DNA of 64,000 nucleotides from Candidatus Thiodiazotropha sp. (ex Monitilora ramsayi) (GTDB lineage: Bacteria; Pseudomonadota; Gammaproteobacteria; Chromatiales; Chromatiaceae). The notes under the pieces are model-generated. The model did not search any database. It saw only the letters and a list, made by a program, of their open reading frames with translations, and had not been told where the DNA came from. Shown here in pieces: positions 10,406-19,896 of the stretch (position 1 is its first letter; the number at the start of each line of letters is the position of its first letter). A program made the translations under genes and the position numbers. The stretch spans positions 118,848-182,847 of the forward strand of contig JAHXIP010000007.1 of assembly GCA_025655575.1 (NCBI GenBank), given 5' to 3'.

Positions 10406-10593
10406 TCCAGCTCAGATAAGAAGAGTTTCATATGTAGTGTTGCGGAAGTGTATTCCCGCGTGGACATAGTAAATACCCTGATATCGGCACATAATAGGCT
10501 TGTGCGCGCTATTTTCAGTGGCTCGGCTTAGCGAAGGGAGGCAATTTAGCGAGACAGGAACTCAAAATACACAGATTTGCTCTGGGGTGGGTG

Positions 10594-12486
10594 ATGTTCA
10601 GTCACTGGTTATCGCGAGTTTTTCCAGCGATCTTACTGCTTTTGATTATTCTGAGCCCTCCAGTATTTGGACAAACACACCTCGACTCGACCGATGTCGG
10701 TGATGATTTCCGTTTTGCCACATTGACTGGGGTGATGCAGGTTCTGCTCGACCCTGAGCGCCAGCTGGATATTGATAGCGCCAGTGCAGCAACACAACAT
10801 TCACAATATCAGGATGTGTCTAACGGCGGAAAAATCGGTTTTACCGACGCTGCTGTATGGACGCGCTTCACACTGGCTTCCCATCTGTCTTCCGCACAGA
10901 CCTTTTTACTCGAGCTTGACTATCCACTCATGGATCGAATCGAGCTCTACGAGCCCGATGGTCGGGCAAGTTTCAGAAAGCGCCTTGGGGGAGATGCATT
11001 TTTATTCTCTGCACGTGATGTACAGTTTCGCACCAATGTCTTCACCATTGATCTTGTGCCGGGTGAAATCAAGACTTTCTATATGCGGTTGACAACGAAT
11101 GGTGCAATTCAATTGCCGGTTCGACTGTGGAATCAGATTGCCTTTGCCGAATATGTTGCACAGTCACAGCTTTGGCTTGGACTCTATTTTGGCGCTATCG
11201 TGTTATTGGTGGCATCTGCAATAGGCGGTTTGCTATTTCTTAAATCACCGCTTTTTTTCTGGTATGCCCTGTACTTAACCTTCTATGGATTACTCAACTT
11301 CACATTGACAGGGTTGGGTTTTCAGTTCATCTGGCCGGGGTTTCCCTTGTGGCAGGACATGGCACCCAGTTTCTTTGTTGGTGTTGTGGTGATAACCGCC
11401 ATGATTTTCTCGAGCAAGCTGCTCGATATTGCACAATATAGTCGCACTTTCTACCATCTTTTTTGGTTAACCGCTGTGTTGGCGGCAATTGGTATTTTCT
11501 TATCTCTCACAGGCTACACGGGATTTGCCAAGCGGGTCAGCTCATTCTCAGGTCTGGTGCTTGTTCCTATTGTCATGTTGGCAGCTGTCATCGCCTATCG
11601 TGGTGGTAATCTCGCTGCGCGCTACTTTCTGATTGCCTGGGGTGTATTTCTGGTTTTTGTTTTTATCTCCGGCCTCTACTATTGGGGAGTTTTACCGCAT
11701 AATTTTGTGACTGCCTACGCATTACAATTAGGCTCAGTCTTCGAAGTCACGATGTTGGGTGTGGCACTGGCTGAGCGGGTGGCGTTATTAAACAGAGAGA
11801 AAGAGCAAGCCGATCGGCAGGCAAGGGGCTATTTGACCCTGTTGAACGAAAAGCTTGAATCTTTGGTGAAAGAACGTACATCAGAGCTAGAGGCGAGTAA
11901 TCAACGTTTACAGGAGCTAGCCACCCATGACAGCTTGACGCTTTTGCTGAATCATCATGCAGTGCTGCGTGCGTTGGAGGGTGTTATCAATGCATCTGAG
12001 AGGCATGGGCAATCGTTCTGCATCGCCATTGTTGATGTGGATAACTTCAAGCAAATCAATGATCAGTTTGGCCATCAGGTAGGGGATGAGGTGTTGGTTG
12101 CGATCGCCAATACCCTGAGTAGTAGTCTAAGAACCTATGATATTGCTGGACGATATGGCGGGGAAGAGTTTCTACTGATTTTGCCACAGACATCTACTGA
12201 TGATGCCTCTGATCTCATTGATAGATTGAGACTATGTGTTTCAGATTTGGAGCTTAACAACACCGGGGGTGAGCGAATCACAGTCAGTGCTGGAATGATG
12301 GCATACGAACATGGTGTTTCTATGGATGTAGAGGCTCTGTTTAGATGTGCCGATGATGCACTCTACTTGGCAAAGGATAGGGGTAAAGACAGGATTGAGT
12401 GGGGCAGTTTAAAAAGCCTTGATCGCAGTTTGAAGGGCTTTGCTGATGAGAAGGGTGGGCATATGTTTCATTGCATAGAGGGATGA
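10594..12486 (+). CDS. Membrane diguanylate cyclase with 7TM-DISM sensor
   Basis: Predicted c-di-GMP synthase of 630 residues. It has a signal peptide (about 1-27), an extracytoplasmic 7TMR-DISMED2 beta domain (about 45-175), a seven-helix 7TM-DISM membrane region (about 185-400), a short coiled coil and a C-terminal GGDEF domain (about 450-610). The active site reads GGEEF and is preceded at five residues by an RTYD that fits the inhibitory RxxD site, so the enzyme looks active and product-inhibited. DISM domains are thought to bind small extracellular ligands, often carbohydrates. The ATG at 10594 is preferred to the GTG at 10591. No operon partner is seen. Confidence 0.92.
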   Translation: MFSHWLSRVFPAILLLLIILSPPVFGQTHLDSTDVGDDFRFATLTGVMQVLLDPERQLDIDSASAATQHSQYQDVSNGGKIGFTDAAVWTRFTLASHLSSAQTFLLELDYPLMDRIELYEPDGRASFRKRLGGDAFLFSARDVQFRTNVFTIDLVPGEIKTFYMRLTTNGAIQLPVRLWNQIAFAEYVAQSQLWLGLYFGAIVLLVASAIGGLLFLKSPLFFWYALYLTFYGLLNFTLTGLGFQFIWPGFPLWQDMAPSFFVGVVVITAMIFSSKLLDIAQYSRTFYHLFWLTAVLAAIGIFLSLTGYTGFAKRVSSFSGLVLVPIVMLAAVIAYRGGNLAARYFLIAWGVFLVFVFISGLYYWGVLPHNFVTAYALQLGSVFEVTMLGVALAERVALLNREKEQADRQARGYLTLLNEKLESLVKERTSELEASNQRLQELATHDSLTLLLNHHAVLRALEGVINASERHGQSFCIAIVDVDNFKQINDQFGHQVGDEVLVAIANTLSSSLRTYDIAGRYGGEEFLLILPQTSTDDASDLIDRLRLCVSDLELNNTGGERITVSAGMMAYEHGVSMDVEALFRCADDALYLAKDRGKDRIEWGSLKSLDRSLKGFADEKGGHMFHCIEG

Positions 12487-12671
12487 AGACGTAGATATTG
12501 ATAGATGACTGCGAGCAGGGAGCGGATGTTAACAGGACGGATAAATTTTCGATTGTTTGCTTTCTTAGGATCCATGCGCGTTCTTGCACGCTAGAAATTC
12601 CAGGAAAAACTGAATGGGTATATCCACCTATTCTCCCTGCGTGTTAATTTGTTTAGAATTATTATTAATCA

Positions 12672-12688
12672 ACATGATTGAATCATGT
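12672..12688. promoter_or_regulatory. 17-bp palindrome upstream of an unknown gene
   Basis: ACATGATT-G-AATCATGT is a perfect 8-1-8 dyad in an AT-rich stretch 37 bp before the start codon at 12725. Size and place fit an operator for a dimeric repressor, but no regulator is known for this gene. Confidence 0.45.
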
Positions 12689-12724
12689 GCATTCGTGACG
12701 AAGGATTAATAGGGAAGATTTGCC

Positions 12725-13429
12725 ATGTCTGAGATAGTCAGGAATGAACGCTTTTTAACCTGGGGTGAGGCCTGCCGCTATGTAGGGGATGAGGGTGTTC
12801 TGAATGAAACCGATGAGCTCTATTTCCAATACAACGGGTTCGCTTCCGTGGAGATGGGCGAAAAGTCCTATGATCGGGTGCACGTCAACGGTTTCCTGCG
12901 GCTCTATCCGGCAGATGTCAAAGATTTGAGAAGTCACATGCCCGTGGGCTGTAACAGTGCACTGGTCAATGGCTTTATGTCGATTAACGGCAGCTTTACC
13001 AAAGAGCTGCTGGAAAAATTCATTGTTTTTGATGATGAGCTGACCATCGGGGTTGGTGGTAAGAGTTCTTCTGATAACGACCTGGACTACCCATCCAGTA
13101 TCTACTTCCGAGAATCGGATCTGGCGAGAATCTGCGACAAGTTCGGTCTCAGTCCGGCGGGTGCCGAAGCGGAATCTATTCCCTATTCAAAAAAGCTGGA
13201 GAGAGAGGAGGATTTACTCCGCACAGTAGGTGCGCTCTCCTGTTTACTCGCCAAACAAAAGGGTGTGGATTACACAAAAGAGTGGCACCACTTGTCCGAT
13301 TCTTTCATTGATGAGCTGTTCGATATGCTGGGTAACCTGGGGATATCTACCGAAGGCAAAAGTAAATTTGTCTTTGAAAGACTTATCTCCGAAGGGGTGA
13401 GATATCTCAACAGTCGACATAAGGTTTAA
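12725..13429 (+). CDS. Uncharacterised 234-residue protein
   Basis: Not recognised. The protein is soluble, with no signal peptide or membrane helix. The N-terminal 110 residues look like a beta-rich fold with repeated short strands (YDRVHVNGFLRLYP, ALVNGFMSINGSF), the middle is acidic, and the last 70 residues are predicted helical, ending in KFVFERLISEGVRYLNSRHKV. Codon use resembles neighbouring genes and AGGGA stands nine bases before the ATG, supporting a real gene. It has no operon partner; a perfect palindrome lies just upstream. The beta-then-helix layout suggests an adaptor or regulator, but this is speculation. Confidence 0.75.
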   Translation: MSEIVRNERFLTWGEACRYVGDEGVLNETDELYFQYNGFASVEMGEKSYDRVHVNGFLRLYPADVKDLRSHMPVGCNSALVNGFMSINGSFTKELLEKFIVFDDELTIGVGGKSSSDNDLDYPSSIYFRESDLARICDKFGLSPAGAEAESIPYSKKLEREEDLLRTVGALSCLLAKQKGVDYTKEWHHLSDSFIDELFDMLGNLGISTEGKSKFVFERLISEGVRYLNSRHKV

Positions 13430-13646
13430 ATAAGCTCAGCGCATGTTAAGGGCTTTTCTGGTTTTCTTCTCAGTCTGAGGTCGTCTCTTTCAGTTCAATG
13501 TGGCACGGCCTCATGTCCCTGTGGGATAAGCGGTATTGAGCAGGCTCATTTGAAGTGTGGTTTGCTAACTGACTGATTCCATAACTTATTATTTTCCCTT
13601 CTTTTTTCTTACTGGATTTTCCCTGATTTTCGCTTGGGTTTAACGC

Positions 13647-13683
13647 TTGCAAAACATAATACCTGACTATATTACTATGTTAT
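13647..13683 (+). promoter_or_regulatory. IscR-type operator and promoter of the suf operon
   Basis: Positions 13659-13683 match 21 of 25 positions of the enterobacterial type-1 IscR consensus (ATASYYGACTRWWWYAGTCRRSTAT), with all mismatches in the right half-site, as in some known sites. A TTGCAA at 13647 and TATTAC at 13670, 17 bp apart, could form a sigma-70 promoter whose -10 lies inside the operator. This would allow repression by an Fe-S-loaded Rrf2-family protein and derepression on iron or oxidative stress. The comparison was made by eye. Confidence 0.6.
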
Positions 13684-13721
13684 TAGTTTTGTAGCGGCCG
13701 ATTTATGCCGGGGATGTATTC

Positions 13722-13925
13722 ATGAAGTTGTACTCACAGCTCTTATCAGGCCGATGTTGTGGTGGGCCTGTGCTTGCCATAGCCATGCTTTTAATAGGGT
13801 TTGGCATTCTCTTTCAGCTTCTTTCGGCCAGCCTGCTGGGCCTAGTTTTTTTCTCTACGGGGTTACTCGCAGAGGGGCTCTGTCTCTATCTCGGGCTCAG
13901 CCGCTGTCATCGCCAATACGATTAG
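13722..13925 (+). CDS. Small membrane protein ahead of sufB (possible)
   Basis: A 67-residue frame with GGGG eight bases before its ATG, placed between the IscR-like operator and sufB and ending 68 bp before sufB. It encodes one or two hydrophobic segments (LAIAMLLIGFGILFQLL and LLGLVFFSTGLLAEGLCLYL) with a CC pair before and a Cys-His after. No family was recognised. A transcript from the suggested suf promoter would include it, making it a candidate leader gene of the operon. It may also be a chance frame. Confidence 0.45.
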   Translation: MKLYSQLLSGRCCGGPVLAIAMLLIGFGILFQLLSASLLGLVFFSTGLLAEGLCLYLGLSRCHRQYD

Positions 13926-13993
13926 CCAAGTTAAGACAATACAGTGTGACTGTGCAGCACAGTCAAAACACTTAAGAATTACTGGAGTTTCAC

Positions 13994-15439
13994 ATGGGCT
14001 TACCCAATATAGAAATGGAAAATTTTGTCGAGACGGAATATGCACAGGGTTTCGTGACCGAGATCGAATCTGATACTTTGCCCCCCGGACTTGATGAAGC
14101 GGTTGTCCGCACTATCTCTGAACGTAAGGGTGAGCCACCGTGGATGCTAGAAAAACGTCTGACTGCGTATCGCCATTGGTTAACCATGCGAGAACCCAAC
14201 TGGGCCGAAGTGAAGCATCCTCCGATTAATTTTCAGGATATTTCTTACTACTCGTCACCCAAAAAGAAACCCGTACTGGATGACTTGGATCAGGTAGATC
14301 CTGAATTGTTGGCAACCTATGAAAAACTTGGCATACCTATTGAAGAGCAGAAAGCCCTGGCTGGTGTGGCAGTTGATGCAGTGTTTGACAGTGTTTCGGT
14401 GGCAACGACCTTTCGCGAGAGCCTGGCCGAGGCGGGTGTCATCTTCTGCTCCATGTCTGAGGCGATTCGTGAATATCCAGAGTTGGTAGAACAGTATCTG
14501 GGTAGTGTGGTGCCCCATAAGGATAATTTTTTTGCCGCGCTAAACAGCGCAGTATTCAGTGATGGTACTTTTGTCTTTATTCCAAAAGACGTCAAATGTC
14601 CGATGGAATTATCGACCTACTTCCGTATCAATGAGGCGAACACTGGCCAGTTTGAACGCACTTTGATAATTGCAGAGGAACGCAGCCATGTGAGCTATCT
14701 GGAGGGTTGTACTGCACCCATGCGCGATGAGAATCAACTGCATGCAGCCGTGGTTGAATTGGTGGCGTTGGAAGATGCCAGGATCAAATATTCCACGGTT
14801 CAAAACTGGTATCCGGGAGATAACGAGGGGCGCGGTGGTATCTACAATTTTGTCACCAAGCGGGGTGACTGCCGAGGTAATCGCTCCCATATCTCTTGGA
14901 CTCAAGTGGAGACTGGTTCAGCAGTTACCTGGAAATATCCCAGTTGCATCCTGCGCGGTAAAGATACGGTAGGTGAGTTTTACTCAGTGGCAGTAACAAA
15001 GGGGATGCAACAGGCGGATACCGGCACCAAGATGATTCATATCGGTGAGAACAGTCGTAGCACGATTGTCTCCAAGGGTATCTCAGCCATGCACGGCAGT
15101 AACGCTTATCGCGGATTGGTACGGGTGGCAGCCAAGGCGGAGAATGCCCGCAATCATACTCAGTGTGATTCCTTGTTGATCGGTGATCGTTGTGCCGCCC
15201 ACACATTTCCCTATATAGAAGTGAAGAATCCGACAGCACAGGTAGAGCATGAAGCAACGACTTCAAAAGTGAGTGAAGATCAGCTTTATTATTGCCGCCA
15301 ACGGGGCCTGTCGGAAGAGGATGCGGTATCAATGATCATCAACGGTTTCTGTAAAGAGGTGTTCAACGAATTACCCATGGAGTTTGCCGTGGAGGCACAG
15401 AAGTTACTTGCTGTCAGTCTTGAAGGTGCAGTGGGTTAG
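13994..15439 (+). CDS. sufB: Fe-S cluster assembly scaffold subunit SufB
   Basis: Core subunit of the SufBC2D scaffold on which iron-sulfur clusters are built in the cytoplasm. Full length at 481 residues. Typical segments include [37 protein letters not shown], and near the end the conserved [19 protein letters not shown] with its cysteine. GGAG lies seven bases before the ATG. First suf gene of the operon, followed by sufC after 36 bp. Confidence 0.97.
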   Translation: MGLPNIEMENFVETEYAQGFVTEIESDTLPPGLDEAVVRTISERKGEPPWMLEKRLTAYRHWLTMREPNWAEVKHPPINFQDISYYSSPKKKPVLDDLDQVDPELLATYEKLGIPIEEQKALAGVAVDAVFDSVSVATTFRESLAEAGVIFCSMSEAIREYPELVEQYLGSVVPHKDNFFAALNSAVFSDGTFVFIPKDVKCPMELSTYFRINEANTGQFERTLIIAEERSHVSYLEGCTAPMRDENQLHAAVVELVALEDARIKYSTVQNWYPGDNEGRGGIYNFVTKRGDCRGNRSHISWTQVETGSAVTWKYPSCILRGKDTVGEFYSVAVTKGMQQADTGTKMIHIGENSRSTIVSKGISAMHGSNAYRGLVRVAAKAENARNHTQCDSLLIGDRCAAHTFPYIEVKNPTAQVEHEATTSKVSEDQLYYCRQRGLSEEDAVSMIINGFCKEVFNELPMEFAVEAQKLLAVSLEGAVG

Positions 15440-15475
15440 ATCACGCCAGACATAAATGATTTAAATGAGGTTGTA

Positions 15476-16231
15476 ATGATGTTAACGATCAAGAATCTGA
15501 CTGCCAATGTGGATAGCAAAGAAATCCTTAGGGGAGTCGATCTGGATGTAAAGGCCGGAGAGGTTCATGCCATTATGGGCCCCAACGGTTCAGGTAAAAG
15601 CACGCTGGCGCACATCCTGTCGGGTCGGGATGGATATGAGGTGACGGGCGGTGAGATTCTTTATAAAGGACAAGACCTGTTGCGGCTGGAGACTGAAGAG
15701 CGGGCGCAGCAAGGCATATTTCTCGCCATGCAATACCCGGTTGAACTGCCAGGCGTGAACAACATGACGTTTTTGCGTGAGTCGATGAATGCCATCCGCA
15801 GGTCACGTCATGAGGCGGAGATAGACGCAGTCTCCTTTATGAAGCTGGTACGGGAGAAGGCCGCTTCGGTAAAGTTTGATCAGAAACTATTGAAGCGTTC
15901 AGTCAATGCGGGATTCTCCGGTGGTGAGAAGAAGCGCAACGAAATCCTGCAAATGGCTATGCTGGAACCCTATCTGGCAATTCTTGATGAGACCGATTCA
16001 GGACTCGATATCGATGCGCTGCGCACAGTGGCCGATGGGGTCAATCTGCTGCGTTCTCCGGAACGCTCGATGATTGTGGTGACCCACTACCAGAGATTGC
16101 TGGAATATATCGAACCGGATCATGTGCATGTGCTGGCAGGTGGTCGCATTATTCGATCCGGCGGTAAGGAATTGGCTTTGGAGTTGGAAGCCAAGGGTTA
16201 TGGCTGGCTGTTGGAGGAGGCCGCCGCATGA
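15476..16231 (+). CDS. sufC: Fe-S cluster assembly ATPase SufC
   Basis: ABC-type ATPase of the SufBC2D complex that drives the conformational change needed for cluster assembly. The 251-residue chain has Walker A GPNGSGKST, the signature FSGGEKKRNEILQ characteristic of SufC rather than transporters, and Walker B YLAILDETDSGLD. Two adjacent ATGs (15476, 15479) follow GAGG; either could start. Its stop codon overlaps the sufD start by four bases (ATGA), suggesting translational coupling. Confidence 0.97.
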   Translation: MMLTIKNLTANVDSKEILRGVDLDVKAGEVHAIMGPNGSGKSTLAHILSGRDGYEVTGGEILYKGQDLLRLETEERAQQGIFLAMQYPVELPGVNNMTFLRESMNAIRRSRHEAEIDAVSFMKLVREKAASVKFDQKLLKRSVNAGFSGGEKKRNEILQMAMLEPYLAILDETDSGLDIDALRTVADGVNLLRSPERSMIVVTHYQRLLEYIEPDHVHVLAGGRIIRSGGKELALELEAKGYGWLLEEAAA

Positions 16232-17529
16232 ACCAGCAGTTCAAAGATTACAGCCAGGTAGTTTCGCAATATATTGGAAACCTGCCGAATGATGGTGGTG
16301 ACTGGCTTGTTGCACAGAGATCGTCAGCAGCAGAACGGTTTACAGAACTCGGCTTTCCTCACGCTAAACTCGAGGCATGGAAATATACCGGTATTGAAGG
16401 TCTGCTCAAGCAGGGTTTTGAGACATTAGACAAATCACCGGAGTTTGCCGAGCATGCAGTATTGAACCAGTTTCTTCCGGAGCCTGTAGCCGGGCGCTTG
16501 GTATTTGTCGATGGTGTCTATCAAGCAGATCTCTCTACCTGCGATGCGGTGGGGATTACAGTTGGAAATCTGCGATCTGCGATGGCCGCATCCGATCGTA
16601 CGGTATTGGAAGCAATCGGTAGTCTCTCAGGCGTTGGTGATCACGGATTCGCTGCACTGAATCTTGCTACGGTTCATGATGGTGCCGTCATTCGTGTTGC
16701 CGCAAAGACCAGCCTGGAGCAGCCTGTTGAGTTGCTGCATATGGCGACTAAAAGTGCCGAGGGACAGGCCTTAAGGAGCCGTCACCTTGTCATGTTGGAG
16801 ACTGGCGCCTCGGCCAATCTGATCGAACGCTATGTGGCGCTGGATGGAGTGGCTTATTTCAACAACCTGGTTTGCGAGATCTCTCTGGCACAAGGTGCGA
16901 GGCTCACTCATCAACGGGTTCAGCACGAGAGTCCTAAAGCCTATCATTTGAGCGATATCCATCTCGGGCTGCAGGCAGATGCTCGCTACCATGGTATCAA
17001 TGCTGCGGTGGGTGCGGCCTGGTCCCGCACGGTTATCCATAACCGTTTTTTAGATCGGGGTGCCAGCTGTGAACTGGATGGGATCTATTTGGCGGGTGAT
17101 GGACAACTGACTGATTTTCATCTCGATGTGGACCATGCAGTGCCACATTGTGACAGTCGTGAAAGCTTTAAAGGGATATTGCACGGCGCCGGCAAGGCGG
17201 TATTTGATGGGTTGATACAGGTGCGTGAACAGGCGCAGAAGAGTCAAGCGCATCTGCACAATGCCAATCTGATGCTGTCGCGTCAGGCGGAGATAGATAC
17301 TAAACCACAGCTGGTGATTCTCGCTGATGATGTGCAGTGCAGTCATGGTACGACGGTGGGGCAACTTGATCCTCAGGCGGTCTTTTATTTGCGTTCCCGG
17401 GGGATTGACGAGCAGCTGGCACGCCATCTGTTGTGCCTTGGGTTTGCGAGTGAGGTGATCGACCGATTCGAAAGCGAAACGCTGAGACTTCAACTGACTG
17501 AAGTGATAAGACAGCAGGTGCGGGGTTAG
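16228..17529 (+). CDS. sufD: Fe-S cluster assembly protein SufD
   Basis: Paralogue of SufB and third member of the SufBC2D scaffold, involved in iron acquisition for the nascent cluster. It has 433 residues with the family's poorly conserved N-terminus (LGFPHAKLEAWKYTGIEGLL) and the beta-helix core. The C-terminal motif DDVQCSHGTTVGQLDPQAVFYL with the conserved Cys-Ser-His is intact, followed by the SRGIDEQLARHLLCLGF helix. It overlaps sufC by four bases and is followed by sufT after 11 bp. Confidence 0.96.
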   Translation: MNQQFKDYSQVVSQYIGNLPNDGGDWLVAQRSSAAERFTELGFPHAKLEAWKYTGIEGLLKQGFETLDKSPEFAEHAVLNQFLPEPVAGRLVFVDGVYQADLSTCDAVGITVGNLRSAMAASDRTVLEAIGSLSGVGDHGFAALNLATVHDGAVIRVAAKTSLEQPVELLHMATKSAEGQALRSRHLVMLETGASANLIERYVALDGVAYFNNLVCEISLAQGARLTHQRVQHESPKAYHLSDIHLGLQADARYHGINAAVGAAWSRTVIHNRFLDRGASCELDGIYLAGDGQLTDFHLDVDHAVPHCDSRESFKGILHGAGKAVFDGLIQVREQAQKSQAHLHNANLMLSRQAEIDTKPQLVILADDVQCSHGTTVGQLDPQAVFYLRSRGIDEQLARHLLCLGFASEVIDRFESETLRLQLTEVIRQQVRG

Positions 17530-17540
17530 TATTGCGGGGG

Positions 17541-17849
17541 ATGATGATGCTGAATCAAACGCAAATTATCGAGGCACTGCGTACGGTCTACGATCCGGAG
17601 ATCCCGGTCAATATCTATGATCTGGGTTTGATCTACCGAATCGAGGTTGACGAATCGGGTGTGGTGGAAGTGGATATGACACTGACGGCGCCCGCCTGTC
17701 CGGTGGCAGGCACCCTCCCTCATGAAGTGGGACGGGTTATCGATGGCGTGCCGGGTGTCACGGATGCCACTGTCAGACTGGTGTGGGAACCTCCATGGAC
17801 GCAGGAGCGAATGAGCGAGGAGGCGTTGCTTCAGCTTGGCATGCTTTAG
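17541..17849 (+). CDS. sufT: SufT/MIP18-family Fe-S maturation protein
   Basis: Small DUF59 protein of about 102 residues that assists maturation of iron-sulfur proteins. The family motif DPEIPVNIYDLGLIY is followed by the conserved segment VDMTLTAPACPVAGTLP with its cysteine. Three consecutive ATGs (17541, 17544, 17547) follow a GGGGG, and the last has the best spacing. In many Suf operons this gene follows sufS; here it follows sufD directly because no cysteine desulfurase gene lies between. Confidence 0.9.
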   Translation: MMMLNQTQIIEALRTVYDPEIPVNIYDLGLIYRIEVDESGVVEVDMTLTAPACPVAGTLPHEVGRVIDGVPGVTDATVRLVWEPPWTQERMSEEALLQLGML

Positions 17850-17965
17850 CTGTGAAGGCGTGCTTTTCTGAATGGTTGAGCTGATTTGAGCTTGTATTTT
17901 TAAAGGTTTGGTGACTGAGAAGAGAGATTAGCGGTGCTCTCATCCAACCGTAGGAGGTAGTGGCT

Positions 17966-18292
17966 ATGGCAATTGAATTGACTGAGCGAGCTGCTCGGCA
18001 TGTCGAAAAAATGCTTGCACAAAGGCCGCAAAGTGTTGGGTTGCGCTTGGGAACAAAGAAGAGTGGATGCACCGGTTTCGCCTACCTGGTCGACTACGCC
18101 GATACGATTGAAGACGATGACAGGGTATTCGAGACCATGGGTTTGAAAGTCGTGGTGGATAGTGCAAGTCTGCCTTTGGTTGATGGTATGACTATTGACT
18201 TCGTCAAAACCAATATTCTCAATGAGGGTTTCGATTTCATCAATCCCAATATCAAGGAGATGTGCGGCTGTGGAGAGTCCTTCAGCGTTTGA
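17966..18292 (+). CDS. sufA: A-type Fe-S carrier protein SufA/IscA
   Basis: Iron-sulfur carrier that passes clusters from the scaffold to target enzymes. At 108 residues it is the family size, with the three ligand cysteines in KSGCTGFAY and the C-terminal MCGCGESF. The ATG at 17966 follows AGGAGGT at ideal distance; the GTG at 17960 is too close to it. The gene lies 116 bp after sufT, so it may be in the same transcript or have a promoter of its own. Confidence 0.94.
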   Translation: MAIELTERAARHVEKMLAQRPQSVGLRLGTKKSGCTGFAYLVDYADTIEDDDRVFETMGLKVVVDSASLPLVDGMTIDFVKTNILNEGFDFINPNIKEMCGCGESFSV

Positions 18293-18320
18293 CACTTACC
18301 GAACCGCCTCGGAGATAGCT

Positions 18321-18752
18321 ATGAGTGAAATCGATGAAATCGTGGATGCCTTCGAGTTTCTCGAAGACTGGGATGCCCGCTATGAGTATCTGATTGCCAT
18401 CGGTGAAGATCTACCAGCGATGCCCAAGGCCCTTAAAACCGACGAAAATTGGGTCAAGCCTTGTATGAGTACGGTCCACGTGGCAGCTCAACAGGTGCCT
18501 GAAGATCCTGCACTGATACGTTTCATCGGCGACTGTGATACGGCGATTATCAAAGGCGTACTGGCGCTGCTGATCGATCTGCTCTCTTACCGTTCCCTGG
18601 AAGAGATACGCAGTATCGATGTGGATAGTCTCTTCAAGCGCCTGCATCTTGAGGAGCATCTCAGTCCGAATCGGCATGTCGGTATCTATGCGATTGTCGA
18701 GAAGATGCTCGAAAGAGCCTCGGCGCTGCCGTCGTATCAGCAAGTCAGCTGA
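18321..18752 (+). CDS. sufE: SufE sulfur acceptor protein
   Basis: Sulfur shuttle of 143 residues that accepts persulfide from the cysteine desulfurase SufS and hands it to SufB. The family N-terminus DAFEFLEDWDARYEYLIAIGEDLP is clear and the acceptor cysteine is in VKPCMSTVHV. The ATG at 18321 follows GGAG by six bases; a longer frame overlaps sufA and is not used. Its presence implies a SufS partner encoded elsewhere, because none is found in this window. Confidence 0.94.
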   Translation: MSEIDEIVDAFEFLEDWDARYEYLIAIGEDLPAMPKALKTDENWVKPCMSTVHVAAQQVPEDPALIRFIGDCDTAIIKGVLALLIDLLSYRSLEEIRSIDVDSLFKRLHLEEHLSPNRHVGIYAIVEKMLERASALPSYQQVS

Positions 18753-18765
18753 GCACTAGATGACC

Positions 18766-19896
18766 TTAGTGCATTTCATCTGTGCAGAGTATCTGGGAAT
18801 CAGCCTCACCGGCCCTGGCGAGTCCTTCCAGATGCGAGAGCACTTCCATGCTCGCGCTCTCCATCGCAGTGATGGCCTGTACACCGGCTCCCCAGTCTCC
18901 CTTGTTGTGTAGCGTGAGAGCGAGCATGCCTTGTTCGTGCACTTGTTTATGGGGCGCCTCAATCTCTCGATACCCGGGTAGTTGAGAGAAACAGGCCTGA
19001 CCCTCTCCTTGATAGTACCAATTACCGAGTCGGCAATGTCTGTGATCAGGAAGTGTCTCTGGTTTGGTCGTGGTGAGTCCCATGAAGGCTTTATAGATGC
19101 CGAACTTGTAGATCAAGTGATCGAGTTTGGCCAGCTCTACAAAACTGCGTAGTGCAGTTGAGGAAATAGCCGCTTCCATCGATTTTGAGTTGTCCAATTG
19201 TTGGTTGATCATGTCGATAGAGGTGGAAATCTGTCCCTGAAAACCCGATGTGGCATCCATCACGGCAGACATGGTATCCGTCGACTTTTTGGTTTCCTGT
19301 GTGATCGTCTCTACCAGGCTTGCGATTTCGGCAGTGGCCTCACGGGTTCTTCCCGCGAGATTGCGAACTTCATCAGCGACTACGGCAAATCCACGACCTG
19401 TCTCACCCGCGCGGGCAGCCTCAATGGCTGCATTCAACGCGAGCAGGTTGGTCTGCTCCGAGATGCCCTGAATGATGGAGACGAAATCACCGATTTTGTC
19501 TGCAATGGAGGCTAGCCTGACCACGCTGTCAGAGCTCTCTTTGGAGATGCCGCTGACATGGTCGATGCCACGGGTCATGGTCTCCACGCTGGCGATTGCC
19601 TGGGTCGAAATCTCCGAGCTGCGAATCGCACTCTGTTTTTCTGCCTTCATGGCGTTGGCTGTGTGCATGAGGGATTGTTGTAGTTCACTGAATGAATCCC
19701 CCAGAGATTCAAAATTCTTGAACAACGCCCGTTGTCCCTGATCTGCGGCCTGGCGTCCTTCGAGTTGCTGACGGAGCTGATCGTTTTCATTGCGTAATGA
19801 GGTTAGCTCCCGTTCCATTTCAGATATTGTTGCCTCCTGCTGGGCTGCCTTTTCCTCACATTGCTTGAGGTGCTTATTGTTGGTGAGTTGGAACAT
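18766..19896 (-). CDS. Cytoplasmic methyl-accepting chemotaxis protein with C-terminal CZB domain
   Basis: Chemoreceptor of 376 residues without membrane helices. An N-terminal coiled coil (about 1-60) is followed by the MA signalling domain, with its hairpin tip [19 protein letters not shown] and [13 protein letters not shown]. The C-terminus is a chemoreceptor zinc-binding (CZB) domain: His in [14 protein letters not shown], then [13 protein letters not shown] and the two late histidines in [10 protein letters not shown]. These are the His3-Cys zinc ligands. CZB receptors are known to sense zinc-linked oxidants. The ATG at 19896 follows GAGGA by ten bases; the upstream TTG is unlikely. It converges on sufE with only 13 bp between stop codons. 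Confidence 0.9.
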   Translation of the reverse strand: MFQLTNNKHLKQCEEKAAQQEATISEMERELTSLRNENDQLRQQLEGRQAADQGQRALFKNFESLGDSFSELQQSLMHTANAMKAEKQSAIRSSEISTQAIASVETMTRGIDHVSGISKESSDSVVRLASIADKIGDFVSIIQGISEQTNLLALNAAIEAARAGETGRGFAVVADEVRNLAGRTREATAEIASLVETITQETKKSTDTMSAVMDATSGFQGQISTSIDMINQQLDNSKSMEAAISSTALRSFVELAKLDHLIYKFGIYKAFMGLTTTKPETLPDHRHCRLGNWYYQGEGQACFSQLPGYREIEAPHKQVHEQGMLALTLHNKGDWGAGVQAITAMESASMEVLSHLEGLARAGEADSQILCTDEMH

